Assembly: GCF_022758235.1 (NCBI RefSeq)
Contig: NZ_JALEBG010000001.1
Span: 1,550,001 to 1,614,000 of the forward strand
Direction of reading: 5' to 3'
Source: Pontibacter liquoris
Lineage (GTDB): Bacteria > Bacteroidota > Bacteroidia > Cytophagales > Hymenobacteraceae
DNA length: 64,000 nucleotides
The notes under the pieces were generated by a model. The model had not been told where the DNA came from, did not search any database, and saw nothing but the letters and a program-made list of their open reading frames with translations. This document shows, piece by piece, positions 1 to 9,263 of the stretch. A program made the position numbers and the translations under genes. Each line of letters begins with the position of its first letter. The first letter of the stretch is position 1.

Positions 1-767
1 GTATGGCCACCGTTTTCGACGGTAACAAGCGAAACCGTCACGCTTTTATCCGTTACTTCCTGCATCGTCACCGAGGTGTCATCCTTTTTATCAGCATTCA
101 AAACCTTCTTGTTTTCTTTCTGGCCGGCTAATCCGTTACGTGTTACCCAGTAGTCATACGTAGTAGGAGCAGACGCATAAGCTTCAGTTTTCCCGTCATA
201 CTTTACAACCTCGTCGGCTGTGCCGTGCACCTGCATCACGCTCACTTTTTTATCCGATTGATGAAAGTATTTTACTGAATCGGGCAGTGGACCACCAATG
301 GAAGCAATGGCGGCAAAAGCATCCGGCATTTCAGCTGCCAAGCGATGGCAGAAGAACCCGCCCCGTGATAGTCCTGTCGCAAAAACAGCCTTTTCATCTA
401 TGCGGTAGTCTTTTTTCAGGCTGTCAAGTATGGCTTTAACAAAGCCAATATCGTTGGTGCCCTTTTGATAGGCCATCTCAAAGCCAACGTTCCAATCCTG
501 CTTTATGCCGGAGGGGTATACCACAATAAAATTGTGTTTATCGGCGGCCTCATTCATTCGGGTATAGAGCATTTGTTCTGCCACGGTCATGCCCCCGCCA
601 TGAAAGTTAAATACCAGGGGGTAGGATTGCTTTGTGTTGGAATGATAAGAAGCAGGAAGGTATAACAAGTACTTTCTCTTCACTCCCTCAAACTGGAACG
701 ATGTTATCTGGGCAGAGACGGTGATGGCGATAGTGAGTAATACGGCTGTAATGAAAAGTTTTAGCAT
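1..767 (-). CDS. Secreted PHB-depolymerase-like esterase (3' end cut off)
   Basis: Reading the minus strand from the ATG at 767 gives at least 255 residues without a stop up to the window edge, so the C-terminus is missing. Residues 1-20 form a signal peptide ending in SAQ. The body matches the alpha/beta-hydrolase family of LpqC/PHB depolymerase/feruloyl esterases: an HGGG oxyanion-hole motif about 60 residues in, a GLSRGG nucleophile elbow with the catalytic Ser, HGTAD supplying the acid region, and a final NGGH with the catalytic His right at the edge. It probably hydrolyses short esters in the periplasm or outside the cell; the substrate cannot be told from sequence. It lies upstream of, and codirectional with, no other visible gene; the AraC gene ending at 1026 is on the same strand about 260 bp upstream. 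Confidence 0.85.
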   Translation of the reverse strand, partial: MLKLFITAVLLTIAITVSAQITSFQFEGVKRKYLLYLPASYHSNTKQSYPLVFNFHGGGMTVAEQMLYTRMNEAADKHNFIVVYPSGIKQDWNVGFEMAYQKGTNDIGFVKAILDSLKKDYRIDEKAVFATGLSRGGFFCHRLAAEMPDAFAAIASIGGPLPDSVKYFHQSDKKVSVMQVHGTADEVVKYDGKTEAYASAPTTYDYWVTRNGLAGQKENKKVLNADKKDDTSVTMQEVTDKSVTVSLVTVENGGH

Positions 768-1025
768 AATCTTTTGGTTTAGTTTTGACACAAAGGAAGC
801 GTTAGCTGGTGTCGGATTCCTCCAAAATGATCATTTGCCTATAGTAAATAACGAATTAATAGCCTGTTTTGCCAGAATTCGGAGCAGACTAGTGTTGCGC
901 CAGTTTAAGAGTTAGAAATGATGCTCCCGTGAACATTTTCATTTGATGACCAGAAATCTGTCTCTAAAATCAAAAAGAAGAAGCGCTAGTATGGTGTGCA
1001 ATTGGCAGGTGAACGAACAGAATTT

Positions 1026-2075
1026 CTATGCTGGTGTAATTTCCTTACGATAGGCCGAGGGAGTTTTCTGCAGTTGTTTTTTGAAAGCAGTATTAAAGCT
1101 GGTCAGGCTGTTAAACCCGACCTCGTACGCAATAGCCGCAATCGTCAGTTCGCTGGATGCAGGATCTTCCAATAAGGCCTGCGCATGCCTGATGCGGTAT
1201 TGATTCACAAAACCATTGAAATTCGATTCTGACCGGCTATTGATTGCCATGGAGATTTTCTGAGGACTTACTTTTAACGCTTTGCTGAAGGTACTTAGCG
1301 TCAGATCCGGATTTTTGTGCAGCTGCTCCTCTGTTAAGAGTTTTTTCACCTCCTCGTAAATCTGGTTTATTTCAGTTTCGGAAAGTGGAGTGGTTTTATA
1401 CTTTGCAGCATCGAGTGCATTGATATATCCTCTTTTAATGGCAAGCAGGCTGACCCCATAAGCAATTACAGAATAGAGTATAGGACCCAGAATGTAGGGA
1501 ATATTATCCTCCAGCAAGTTGAGCACATACACAATCCAGAGGGCTGCCAACGCACACCAGAGAAGCCGCAACCACTGAACGGCAACATCAGCTCCTCCCA
1601 ATTGGGTTTTATACTTATGTATCTGCCGGTAGCTTAAGTATAAATAAACCAGGTAGTGGCCGTAGTAGAGGCAGAAAAGTATAACAAACACTGGTATCGG
1701 CGTAGTTTTAACATTCGCTCTGTCAATCCAAAAACTGAAGGCTATACCAAAAAGAAAAGGAATAAAATGCAGGAGTATGGTCGTGGTGAATCGGATCGAT
1801 TTTTCCAGAACCGATCTGGTGTAGAAGTAGAATAAGGGACCGATTAACAAGAGCGAGGCAAGCCCGGCAAATATCAACTGCAAGTATAAACCCTCCACAA
1901 ATTCAAGGAAAACAGATTTCCCGATACGGAAGGAGAGTATAAGCAAGAGGATGCTCAGGATCTTATTCGAAGTGCTCAGCCCTTTTGCGTGATACCAAAG
2001 AAAAGCAGCTAAGAAGAGCCCGTGTAAGACACCTAATCCACTGAGAAGTATAAGCAGTACCTGGCTTGTTGACAT
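1026..2075 (-). CDS. Membrane-anchored AraC-family regulator
   Basis: This 349-residue protein has about seven hydrophobic segments in its first 230 residues and an AraC-type helix-turn-helix domain in the last 110. The DNA-binding part shows the usual two HTH units, the second around AIAYEVGFNSLTSFNTAFKK followed by TPSAYRK, the family signature. Such integral-membrane AraC proteins are common in Bacteroidota and are thought to sense membrane or extracellular cues directly. The ATG at 2075 is well supported, since the first TM segment begins straight after it. It is upstream of the esterase on the same strand, so control of that gene is possible but is inference. No binding site could be recognised. 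Confidence 0.85.
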   Translation of the reverse strand: MSTSQVLLILLSGLGVLHGLFLAAFLWYHAKGLSTSNKILSILLLILSFRIGKSVFLEFVEGLYLQLIFAGLASLLLIGPLFYFYTRSVLEKSIRFTTTILLHFIPFLFGIAFSFWIDRANVKTTPIPVFVILFCLYYGHYLVYLYLSYRQIHKYKTQLGGADVAVQWLRLLWCALAALWIVYVLNLLEDNIPYILGPILYSVIAYGVSLLAIKRGYINALDAAKYKTTPLSETEINQIYEEVKKLLTEEQLHKNPDLTLSTFSKALKVSPQKISMAINSRSESNFNGFVNQYRIRHAQALLEDPASSELTIAAIAYEVGFNSLTSFNTAFKKQLQKTPSAYRKEITPA

Positions 2076-2403
2076 GAGGGCAAATAAATAAATTATTTAC
2101 ATTCTAAAGCATTCCAGTTATTTTAAATCTTAAAAGGATAGCATAACAGGTTATCATATATCTGAATTGAAGTATAAGAAGCTGTCGTTTCTGTAATTGA
2201 CTGCTGGCACTATTTTGTTAATTGAGGAAGATCATCAAAAGGCACTCTATACGAACTAGCACACCTTTTTAGTAGACGAAACGTGTGGGACGTCGAACTT
2301 TTTAGATTAAAGTTTATACCTTATATGCGTATAAATATGATTACAACGAGAAGCAAGGCTTAGCAAGGTTCAGAAATTTGTTATACCTAATTTAATTCAG
2401 AAA
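2076..2403. other. Gap between AraC gene and small ORF
   Basis: An AT-rich stretch of about 330 bp between the divergent AraC gene and the small plus-strand ORF at 2404. It contains one AAGTATA copy near 2170. I see no further ORF, RNA gene or terminator; promoters for both flanking genes probably lie here but no clear TAnnTTTG element was found. Confidence 0.4.
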
Positions 2404-2562
2404 ATGAGTACCAGAGCAAACGATCAACAAAAGAAGCAGCGCCAAAAAGAATTCAAGGAAAGGAAAGAACATCAGGAGGCACTTAAAGTTGCGGCAAGAA
2501 AAGCTAAACGCAATGCATCCGGTAAAGATGAAATAGAGAGAATGCCCAAGAGCGAAGACTAA
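2404..2562 (+). CDS. Small highly charged protein, unknown
   Basis: A 52-residue ORF starting ATG-AGT-ACC-AGA. The product is almost entirely hydrophilic, rich in Lys, Arg, Glu and Gln with hardly any aromatic or large hydrophobic residues, and is predicted to form one long basic helix with an acidic tail (ends KSED). Small proteins of this type occur in many Cytophagales genomes, but I cannot assign a function. No strong ribosome binding site precedes the ATG. It stands alone, converging on the LytTR gene. The composition is unlike random translation, which is the main support; a competing minus-strand ORF over the same DNA looks like its shadow. Confidence 0.5.
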   Translation: MSTRANDQQKKQRQKEFKERKEHQEALKVAARKAKRNASGKDEIERMPKSED

Positions 2563-2637
2563 GTTTACCGCTTCCTTTTTCAAAACATTATTAGTCGACT
2601 TTAAATAAAGTCAGCTTCCGGAAAATAGTATGCTTTT

Positions 2638-3366
2638 CTAAATTGATCCTCTCAGTTTCTTATAGAAACTATCGGTGTACGAATCACTGATTGGGATGAC
2701 ATGATTGGCTATTTGAATCCTGTTCTTTTCGATATGCTCTATCTTATCGATAGCAACCAGAAAGGACCGGTGAACGCGGGCAAAATCTCCGGCCGGCAGC
2801 AGTTCTTCCAGCTTAGCAAAACTCAGCAGGGTCATTATCTTTTCTTTGGCCGTGTGGATTCTCAGGTAGTCTTTCATGCCTTCTACAAAAAGTATATCGC
2901 GGGTGGTAATCTTTTGAATACGATGGCCCACTTTTAAAAAAATATAGTCCGGCTCCTGCTTCAGCCCGGCAACATGATCTTTCTTTTCCGGTTGCTGCCG
3001 GTTACCTTGTTCCTGGTAGAGGCGCAGCACGCCTTTATAGAAACGCTCGAAAGAAAAAGGCTTTACCAGGTAATCTTTCACTTCCAGATCAAAGGCTTTC
3101 AGCGCATATTGATCATAAGCTGTTGTGAGTATAACCATTGGCTTCGGGTTCAGCATCGGTATAAAGCTGAGTCCGTCCAGGTCCGGCATGTTGATATCCA
3201 GAAAAAGTAGGTCGGGTTTATCTTCCTCTAATTGCGCAGCTGCCTCCAGGGGGCTTATAAAAGTACCTTTCAGTTCCAGAAAAGGTACTTTCGATACATA
3301 CTCTTCCAGAATCTCCTGAGCCAGGTGCTCGTCATCAATTATATAGCAGGTCAGCTTCTCTTTCAT
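2638..3366 (-). CDS. LytTR-family response regulator
   Basis: A 242-residue response regulator. The N-terminal receiver domain (about 1-120) has the acidic pair D11/D12, the phospho-acceptor D57 in LLFLDINMPDLDG, and the conserved Lys in the YLVKPF motif near residue 100. The C-terminal LytTR DNA-binding domain (about 140-240) shows the FVEGMKDYLRIH and FARVHRSFLV motifs. It will be phosphorylated by the histidine kinase encoded immediately upstream; the two ORFs overlap by 32 bp (3335-3366), implying translational coupling. The pair is divergent from the ABC transporter/peptidase genes at 4625, the most obvious candidate target, although that link is inference. Confidence 0.93.
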   Translation of the reverse strand: MKEKLTCYIIDDEHLAQEILEEYVSKVPFLELKGTFISPLEAAAQLEEDKPDLLFLDINMPDLDGLSFIPMLNPKPMVILTTAYDQYALKAFDLEVKDYLVKPFSFERFYKGVLRLYQEQGNRQQPEKKDHVAGLKQEPDYIFLKVGHRIQKITTRDILFVEGMKDYLRIHTAKEKIMTLLSFAKLEELLPAGDFARVHRSFLVAIDKIEHIEKNRIQIANHVIPISDSYTDSFYKKLRGSI

Positions 3367-4372
3367 GGGCTTGTAGCTGTAGATTCTGTATTTCTAACGT
3401 TACTGTAAATAGCTCGTCTGTACTGCTTATCTCCAGGGTATGCTGGTTTGGGTAAAGTAAAGCCAGGCGTTTCTGCACATTAGGTAAGCCAATGCCGCCG
3501 GGTTCTTCTAACGCATTGCCCGGTCTGCTGCCAATAGGATTCTGAATACATAAGGTGAGGGTGTTTTCTTTTAAGGCAAGGTGCACTTTTATAGCGCCAG
3601 GTTCTAATCGGGCCGGACTGTGTTTGTAAGCATTTTCCAGGAAGTGAATAAACAAGAGCGGTGCAATGTGGCCGGATGCGATGTTACCTTCTACTATAAG
3701 CGCTACAACCGGGCTCTTCTTATACCGGAGTTGCTGCAAACTTACATAATCCTGCAGGTAATTGATCTCCCTGGAAAGGGGTACCGTTACGACGTTGGAT
3801 TCATAGATCATGTAACGCATTAAGGAAGCCAATCGCATGACGGCTTCGGGCGCAGTTGGAGCTTGTTTGTAAACTAAGGTATGGATGTTATTTAGTGTAT
3901 TGAATAAAAAATGCGGGTTTATCTGTGACTTCAGATAATGCAGTTCTGTCTCCACGGCTTGCTTTTCTAATTGCTCTTTTTTGATGGTATTCATCACTAG
4001 GTTCTCCGTGACCCTAGCCAGCCAGCTGAGAAAAATAAAGATGGGTACTATCGTGACAAGGGTCATGGCATAGTACTCAAAGAAAAAGTGCGGGGTAGTC
4101 AGTTTTTTGTAATGAAAAAACAAAAAAGGGAAAGGCCCGGTCAGCATGATCCCTACCAGCCTGAGAACATAAGCCCCCTTCTGATTTTTACCTAAGTACC
4201 GGGAAAGGAGATAGAAGTGGCTGTAGAATACATACAAACATGTTAAAATGAACCCTGTGGTTAAGGTAAGCCAGTAGGCATTATCCTGACTTAGTTGAAA
4301 GGCTATCAAGAGGCTGAACAGGCTCCAGACCAGGAGGTGAATCAGCCGGAAGATTCTTTTAATTCGGTTCAT
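3335..4372 (-). CDS. LytS/YpdA-type sensor histidine kinase
   Basis: A 345-residue membrane histidine kinase of the His_kinase (PF06580) type. Four hydrophobic segments fill residues 10-120. The phospho-acceptor H154 sits in the motif QINPHFLFNTLNNIH, N247 in FLENAYKHS is the ATP-binding N box, and GIGLPNVQKRL is the glycine-rich G box. No extracytoplasmic sensor domain is visible, so the stimulus is likely sensed within the membrane. Its 3' end overlaps the response-regulator gene by 32 bp. The promoter-like TAACTTTG at 4377-4384 is only 4 bp from the ATG, so the message may have almost no leader. Confidence 0.92.
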   Translation of the reverse strand: MNRIKRIFRLIHLLVWSLFSLLIAFQLSQDNAYWLTLTTGFILTCLYVFYSHFYLLSRYLGKNQKGAYVLRLVGIMLTGPFPFLFFHYKKLTTPHFFFEYYAMTLVTIVPIFIFLSWLARVTENLVMNTIKKEQLEKQAVETELHYLKSQINPHFLFNTLNNIHTLVYKQAPTAPEAVMRLASLMRYMIYESNVVTVPLSREINYLQDYVSLQQLRYKKSPVVALIVEGNIASGHIAPLLFIHFLENAYKHSPARLEPGAIKVHLALKENTLTLCIQNPIGSRPGNALEEPGGIGLPNVQKRLALLYPNQHTLEISSTDELFTVTLEIQNLQLQAHEREADLLYN

Positions 4373-4376
4373 AGAA

Positions 4377-4384
4377 CAAAGTTA
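4377..4384 (-). promoter_or_regulatory. -7 element of the sensor kinase operon
   Basis: On the minus strand this reads TAACTTTG, a perfect match to the Bacteroidota primary-sigma -7 consensus TAnnTTTG. It ends 4 bp before the ATG at 4372, which would put the transcription start at or next to the start codon. No TTG was found at the -33 position, so the call is moderate. Confidence 0.4.
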
Positions 4385-4624
4385 TTTTTTCCTGCCACAC
4401 CCTGATAGCCTACTCGGCCAGTGCCTTATATCAATCTACGAACCAGCCAATAGCGCCTGCAACTACTTTGAGGGAAGCTATGCTGCCACTGGTCGATTAT
4501 TTGGCAGCAGTAGCATATTGCTTTTTGCTTTTTGATGCGGTACCGGTTCTTTTATTCTGAAAATGAACAGGATTAGTTTAATGCTTTTCCTTTCATTAAT
4601 AACATGGCCTAACGAAATGAAACT

Positions 4625-5554
4625 ATGGAAAATCACCAGGAAAGCCTTTCCATCCGCAATGTGTCCAAAACATACACCAATGGGGTGCAGGCATTGCATA
4701 GTATTTCGCTGGACATCCCCGCGGGTATGTACGGATTGCTGGGGCCTAACGGCGCTGGCAAGTCTACTCTGATGCGAATACTGGCTACGCTGCAGGAGCC
4801 GGATGAAGGTCAGATATTTTTGGGTAAGTTAAATGTGCTGCACCAGAAGGATGAAGTACGCCAGACACTAGGCTACCTTCCGCAGGAGTTCGGGGTCTAC
4901 CCAAAGTCGAGTGCAGAAGAGTTGCTGGACTACTTTGCCGTACTCAAAGGCATTACCAACCGGGCTGTTCGCAAAGAAACCACAGAAACCCTGCTCCGGC
5001 AAACGAACCTATGGGACAAACGCAAACAGAAGCTGGGCGGCTTTTCGGGTGGCATGAAGCAGCGGTTCGGGGTAGCAGTGGCCTTGCTGGGCAACCCGAA
5101 GCTGCTGATCGTGGATGAACCAACGGCTGGGCTGGATCCGGCCGAGCGTGTCCGTTTTCTGAATCTTTTAAGCGAATTAGGGGAAAACAGCGTCGTGATT
5201 TTATCCACGCACATTGTAGAAGATGTTTCAGAATTGTGTACCAACATGGCCATCATCAACAAAGGGCAGATACTTTTGGAAGCGCAGCCGCTGGAGGCCG
5301 TAAACGCCCTCAAAGGCCGTGTCTGGCGCAAATTGGTCCCCAAAGATGCACTGCTAGCCATGGAACAGGAGCACCAGGTCATTTCTGCCAAGCTCCTGAG
5401 CGGACGCTTGATGGTGCGTGTTTATACCCAGGATAGCCCAGGCAGTAGTTTTGACCAGGTGGAGCCGGACCTGGAGGATGTCTATTTCAGTACGATGGCG
5501 GGCTACTGTGGCAAAATAAAACAACAGCAACGTGTGGAGGAGGTACAGCCATGA
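4625..5554 (+). CDS. ABC transporter ATP-binding protein
   Basis: A 309-residue ABC ATPase with all motifs in order: Walker A GPNGAGKST (about residue 40), signature GFSGGMKQR, Walker B LLIVDEPTAGLDP, and the switch histidine in STHIVED. The C-terminal 90 residues are the less conserved extension seen in ABC-2/CcmA-type exporters. The last four bases overlap the start of the permease/peptidase gene (ATGA at 5551-5554), so the two are translationally coupled and form one transporter. The start ATG at 4625 fits the protein start MENHQESLS; earlier in-frame starts are absent. Substrate unknown. Confidence 0.93.
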   Translation: MENHQESLSIRNVSKTYTNGVQALHSISLDIPAGMYGLLGPNGAGKSTLMRILATLQEPDEGQIFLGKLNVLHQKDEVRQTLGYLPQEFGVYPKSSAEELLDYFAVLKGITNRAVRKETTETLLRQTNLWDKRKQKLGGFSGGMKQRFGVAVALLGNPKLLIVDEPTAGLDPAERVRFLNLLSELGENSVVILSTHIVEDVSELCTNMAIINKGQILLEAQPLEAVNALKGRVWRKLVPKDALLAMEQEHQVISAKLLSGRLMVRVYTQDSPGSSFDQVEPDLEDVYFSTMAGYCGKIKQQQRVEEVQP

Positions 5555-8500
5555 AGTTTCGGAAAATTTTCCAGCTAGAATTTACCTACCAGGTTCGCCG
5601 GGCCACTACCTGGCTTTACTTTGCTGTAATGTTAGTATTCGCTTATATGTGGGTAATAGGCAATTACATCCATGATGCGCGCGACGGTTATTTCTTACTC
5701 AATGCGCCTATCGTTATAGCGGCCGTTACCGTGCTTTGCAGTCTCTTCTGGCTTCCGGTAGGCGCATCGGTGGCGGGCGATGCGGCGGCACGAGATGTGC
5801 AGACCCGTATGCATTCCCTTACCTACACTGCCCCCGCCGGTAAAGCTAACTACCTGGGAGGTCGGTTCCTGGCCGCCTTCGCTCTCAATACCTGCATCAT
5901 GTTAGGCGTACCGGTGGGTATCCTGCTCGGGATGCACTTTTCCGGGGTAGAAGCTGAGATCCTGGGCCCCTTCCGAACGGCTGCTTACCTGACTGTTTTT
6001 TTCTATATCTTAATCCCTAACGCATTTTATGCGACGGCCATCCAGTTCTCGCTGGCAGCCCTATCCCGTCGGGCGATGGTTAGTTACCTGGGGGGAGCCC
6101 TCCTGTTTGCGGCCGCCTTTCTCTTTGGTCAGTTCCTGCAGAATGCGGGGGAATGGGGAAATCTGATAGATCCTGTCAATTTTACCCCGGTTATGAGCCT
6201 TCTGTCAAATGAATGGACCCCACTGGAGAAAAGTACGCGCTTGTTCCAACCAGAGGGCTCCCTGCTTTGGAACCGCTTCCTATGGTTTGGGATCTCACTG
6301 GGTATGCTGGCGCTTACCTACTTCCGTTTTCAATTCCATACTCCTGAAACAGGCAAAAAGCGCAAGAAAACTGATCAACCAAAAACTGAGGTGTCGGCTC
6401 TATCGTGGCTGCGGCGGGAATCGAATGAAGTGCTGCCGCAGGTGCGGGGAACGTATAACATGCCTACTCATTTGCGGCAATTGCGTGTTATCACCAGTAA
6501 ATTATTCTTACAGCTCGCAAAGAGCCCTGCCGGTCTTCTCTTATTAGCTGCCATTGCGCTGTTGGTGAGTTTGTCCATGCCCGGCAATATAAAGGCCAAA
6601 GGCGTACCACTGTGGCCCAGAACTGATTATGTGGTTAACTATATAACGGCACCACTGGGCGATCTCCACACCTTCTGGATCCTGATCACGCTGCTTACTA
6701 TTTTTTATGCCGGAGAACTGGTCTGGAAAGAGAGAGAAACAGGTATAAACGAGATTGCGAATGCGGCCCCAGTGCCGGAGTGGGTGCTGTTCCTGAGCAG
6801 GTTGCTGGCGTTAAGTTTGATGCTCATTGTGTGGTTGGCATTGCTGTTGATGGCAGGAATTTTTGCACAGGATGGTATAGGTGGCGCGCCAATCGAGCTC
6901 GGGCTATATGTAAAAGCACTTTTTGGGCTTCAGTTAGTAGAATGTCTGCTCTGGGTCCTACTTGCACTTTTTGTCCATGTACTGGTCAATCATAAATACC
7001 TGGGCCATTTTTTTGCCCTGCTTGCCTTTGGGTTTATCGCGTTTGCTCCTGGTCTCGGCATCAGCCACAAGTTGCTCATCTTTGGGTCCAGCCCAGGTTG
7101 GTCGTATACCAGTATGACCGGTTTTAACTTGTCGCTGGAACCGTGGCTATGGTTTAAATTCTACTGGTTATCGTGGTCGCTGCTGCTGGCTGTAGCGGCA
7201 AAACTTTGCTGGGTGCGGGGCCGGGAAGTGGGGTTAAAGTCGCGCTTCCGCTTAGGTCGCCGTCGCATCACCCGGTCCACCATCATAGTAGCCACGGTGG
7301 CGGTAGCGGGTATACTTCTGTTTGGAGGCTTCATCTTCTATAACACCAATGTCCACAACAATTACCTGACTTCATCTGAAATGGCGGAGCTGCGTGCCAG
7401 GTATGAGCAGCGGTATAAAAAGTACGCCCGTATTCCGCAGCCCCAACAGGCAAGTACGTCTTTGCATATAGAGATCTATCCCGAGAAGCGGGAGGCAATT
7501 GTTCGAGGTACTTACTTGCTCGTGAACCATCATCAGGACTCGATCGATTCTGTACATGTGAGTATAGCGCCGGGAGTTGAAACAAAAGCCATTACCTTTA
7601 ATCAGCCTACTACCCGGGTACTGGAAGATAATGTACTGGGGTACCAGGTTTATACTCTGGCAAAGCCGCTCCAGCCCGGTGACTCCTTGCAACTCGGCTT
7701 TGAAGTGCAGGTGGGGCAACGCGGTTTTTCTAACAACGGGGCAGATGCCTCGATAACCCCAAACAGCACCAATTTTCGAAATTATGAATGGCTACCTGCT
7801 ATTGGCTATCAGTCTTACCGCGAATTAGATAACGCAGAAGCCAGAGCTAAATATGGATTAGTGCCCCGCCCCGCTACTGCTTCCCTTTATGATGTAGCGG
7901 CCCGTCTAAACGCTCCGTTTGCCGAAAGAATCACATTTGACGCGGTAGTGGGTACGGACAAAGGTCAAATAGTCGTCGCACCGGGTACCTTGCGCCAGAC
8001 ATGGACAAAAGGAGCCCGCCGCTACTTCCATTATGCTACGGATGCGCCTATCCGGAACGAATACAGTTTTTTCTCGGCCAACTACGCCGTGTATGAAGGC
8101 CGGTGGAAAGATGTCGCTATCCAGATCTACCATGACCCGGAGCAATCCCATAATCTGGCGCGCATAGTGCGGAGCGTGCAAGCTTCTTTAGCTTATTACA
8201 GCAGGCAATTCGGCCCGTATCCACACCATACCATCCGGTTTGTATCTGACCCGGGGTACGAGTTTGGAAACCATGCCGCCCCGATCAATATCACGACTAA
8301 GGAAGGGTTCTTTCTCATGAACCCGGATGCTGATCCACGAAAATTTGATCTGGTGTCGGCGGTGGTGGCACATGAAGTGGCGCACCAGTGGTGGGGCAAT
8401 CAGCTTGATCCGGCACTGGTAGAAGGAGCAGGGTTGCTTTCCGAGAGCCTGGCGTGGTACTCGGCCATGGGAGTGCTGGAAGATAAGTATGGCGCGGAGC

Positions 8501-9147
8501 AACTGCAGCGGCTGTTAAGTTTCCTGCGGGAAGAGTATGATAACCCACATACCCAGGCTGCTGTACCATTGCTCCAGGCCAATGACTGGTATCAAAACTA
8601 TCGCAAAGGCCCCTTTGCTTTGTATGCTTTAAGCCAGTATATCGGCAGAGAAAAGGTAAACAAAGCCATTCGGCATTTACTCGAAAAGAACAAATCAGGA
8701 AAACCTCCGCTGCCGACTTCACTTGATCTTTACCGGGAGCTGCAGGCAGCAACTCCTGACTCGCTTCAATATTTGCTGCACGATCTTTTCAAAGAAAATA
8801 CATTCTGGGAGCTTAAGACAAGGCAAACTAGGGCAAAGCAGATCAAGCCCGATATCTGGCAGGTAACATTAGAAGTACAAGCACGCAAGTTTAAGGTAGA
8901 CAGTATAGGAGTAGAGACGATGTTACCGCTGAACGATTGGATAGAAGTTGGGGTATTTGGAACTGCCAAAGCAGGAAAAGAGCAGGGCGAAATGCTTTCC
9001 CTGAAGAAGTATCTGTTCCATTCAGCTAAGCAGAAAATCACGTTACTGGTGCCAGGCAGGCCCAGTCAGGCAGGAATAGACCCTCGCTACCTGCTAATCG
9101 ACTGGGACATCAAGGATAATATAGCGGATGTGAAAATGTTAAGATGA
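5551..9147 (+). CDS. ABC-2 permease fused to M1 metallopeptidase
   Basis: A 1198-residue fusion. Residues 1-280 and about 315-570 are two ABC-2-type permease blocks with roughly six TM segments each; a further TM segment lies near 585-605. From about 640 to the end is an M1 aminopeptidase-like domain outside the membrane. The zinc site is HEVAHQWWGNQ (H941, E942, H945), with a candidate third ligand E965 in SESLAWY; this makes the spacing HExxH-x19-E, one longer than in classical M1 enzymes. The usual GxMEN exopeptidase motif upstream is not recognisable; the aligned region reads EFGNHAAPIN. Similar fusions are annotated in other Bacteroidota. It pairs with the ATPase at 4625 and may export and process a peptide, but that is inference. 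Confidence 0.9.
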   Translation: MKFRKIFQLEFTYQVRRATTWLYFAVMLVFAYMWVIGNYIHDARDGYFLLNAPIVIAAVTVLCSLFWLPVGASVAGDAAARDVQTRMHSLTYTAPAGKANYLGGRFLAAFALNTCIMLGVPVGILLGMHFSGVEAEILGPFRTAAYLTVFFYILIPNAFYATAIQFSLAALSRRAMVSYLGGALLFAAAFLFGQFLQNAGEWGNLIDPVNFTPVMSLLSNEWTPLEKSTRLFQPEGSLLWNRFLWFGISLGMLALTYFRFQFHTPETGKKRKKTDQPKTEVSALSWLRRESNEVLPQVRGTYNMPTHLRQLRVITSKLFLQLAKSPAGLLLLAAIALLVSLSMPGNIKAKGVPLWPRTDYVVNYITAPLGDLHTFWILITLLTIFYAGELVWKERETGINEIANAAPVPEWVLFLSRLLALSLMLIVWLALLLMAGIFAQDGIGGAPIELGLYVKALFGLQLVECLLWVLLALFVHVLVNHKYLGHFFALLAFGFIAFAPGLGISHKLLIFGSSPGWSYTSMTGFNLSLEPWLWFKFYWLSWSLLLAVAAKLCWVRGREVGLKSRFRLGRRRITRSTIIVATVAVAGILLFGGFIFYNTNVHNNYLTSSEMAELRARYEQRYKKYARIPQPQQASTSLHIEIYPEKREAIVRGTYLLVNHHQDSIDSVHVSIAPGVETKAITFNQPTTRVLEDNVLGYQVYTLAKPLQPGDSLQLGFEVQVGQRGFSNNGADASITPNSTNFRNYEWLPAIGYQSYRELDNAEARAKYGLVPRPATASLYDVAARLNAPFAERITFDAVVGTDKGQIVVAPGTLRQTWTKGARRYFHYATDAPIRNEYSFFSANYAVYEGRWKDVAIQIYHDPEQSHNLARIVRSVQASLAYYSRQFGPYPHHTIRFVSDPGYEFGNHAAPINITTKEGFFLMNPDADPRKFDLVSAVVAHEVAHQWWGNQLDPALVEGAGLLSESLAWYSAMGVLEDKYGAEQLQRLLSFLREEYDNPHTQAAVPLLQANDWYQNYRKGPFALYALSQYIGREKVNKAIRHLLEKNKSGKPPLPTSLDLYRELQAATPDSLQYLLHDLFKENTFWELKTRQTRAKQIKPDIWQVTLEVQARKFKVDSIGVETMLPLNDWIEVGVFGTAKAGKEQGEMLSLKKYLFHSAKQKITLLVPGRPSQAGIDPRYLLIDWDIKDNIADVKMLR

Positions 9148-9154
9148 CGGCTAA

Positions 9155-9194
9155 GCAGGATGCACAATTACAAAAATTTGTCAGTGCATCCTGC
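9155..9194. terminator. Hairpin between convergent genes
   Basis: Arms GCAGGATGCAC (9155-9165) and its complement (9184-9194) form an 11-bp stem; the 18-nt loop contains a further small palindrome around AAATTT. It lies in the short gap between the convergent peptidase and AraC genes and could end transcription from either side, although there is no clean T-run. Confidence 0.45.
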
Positions 9195-9263
9195 TGTTCC
9201 TGCCAGAGTTTAAGTAATATGCTTTCGCCATTGATGACGCGTTTAGCATGACAAAACTTAATG

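Noticed and set aside
2392..2583. 63-codon minus-strand hydrophobic ORF
   Set aside because: It is the antisense of the Lys/Glu-rich small ORF at 2404; AAG/GAA codons read backwards give Leu/Phe runs.
4930..5391. 153-codon minus-strand ORF opposite the ABC ATPase
   Set aside because: Entirely antisense to a well-supported ATPase gene; Ser/Arg-rich shadow.
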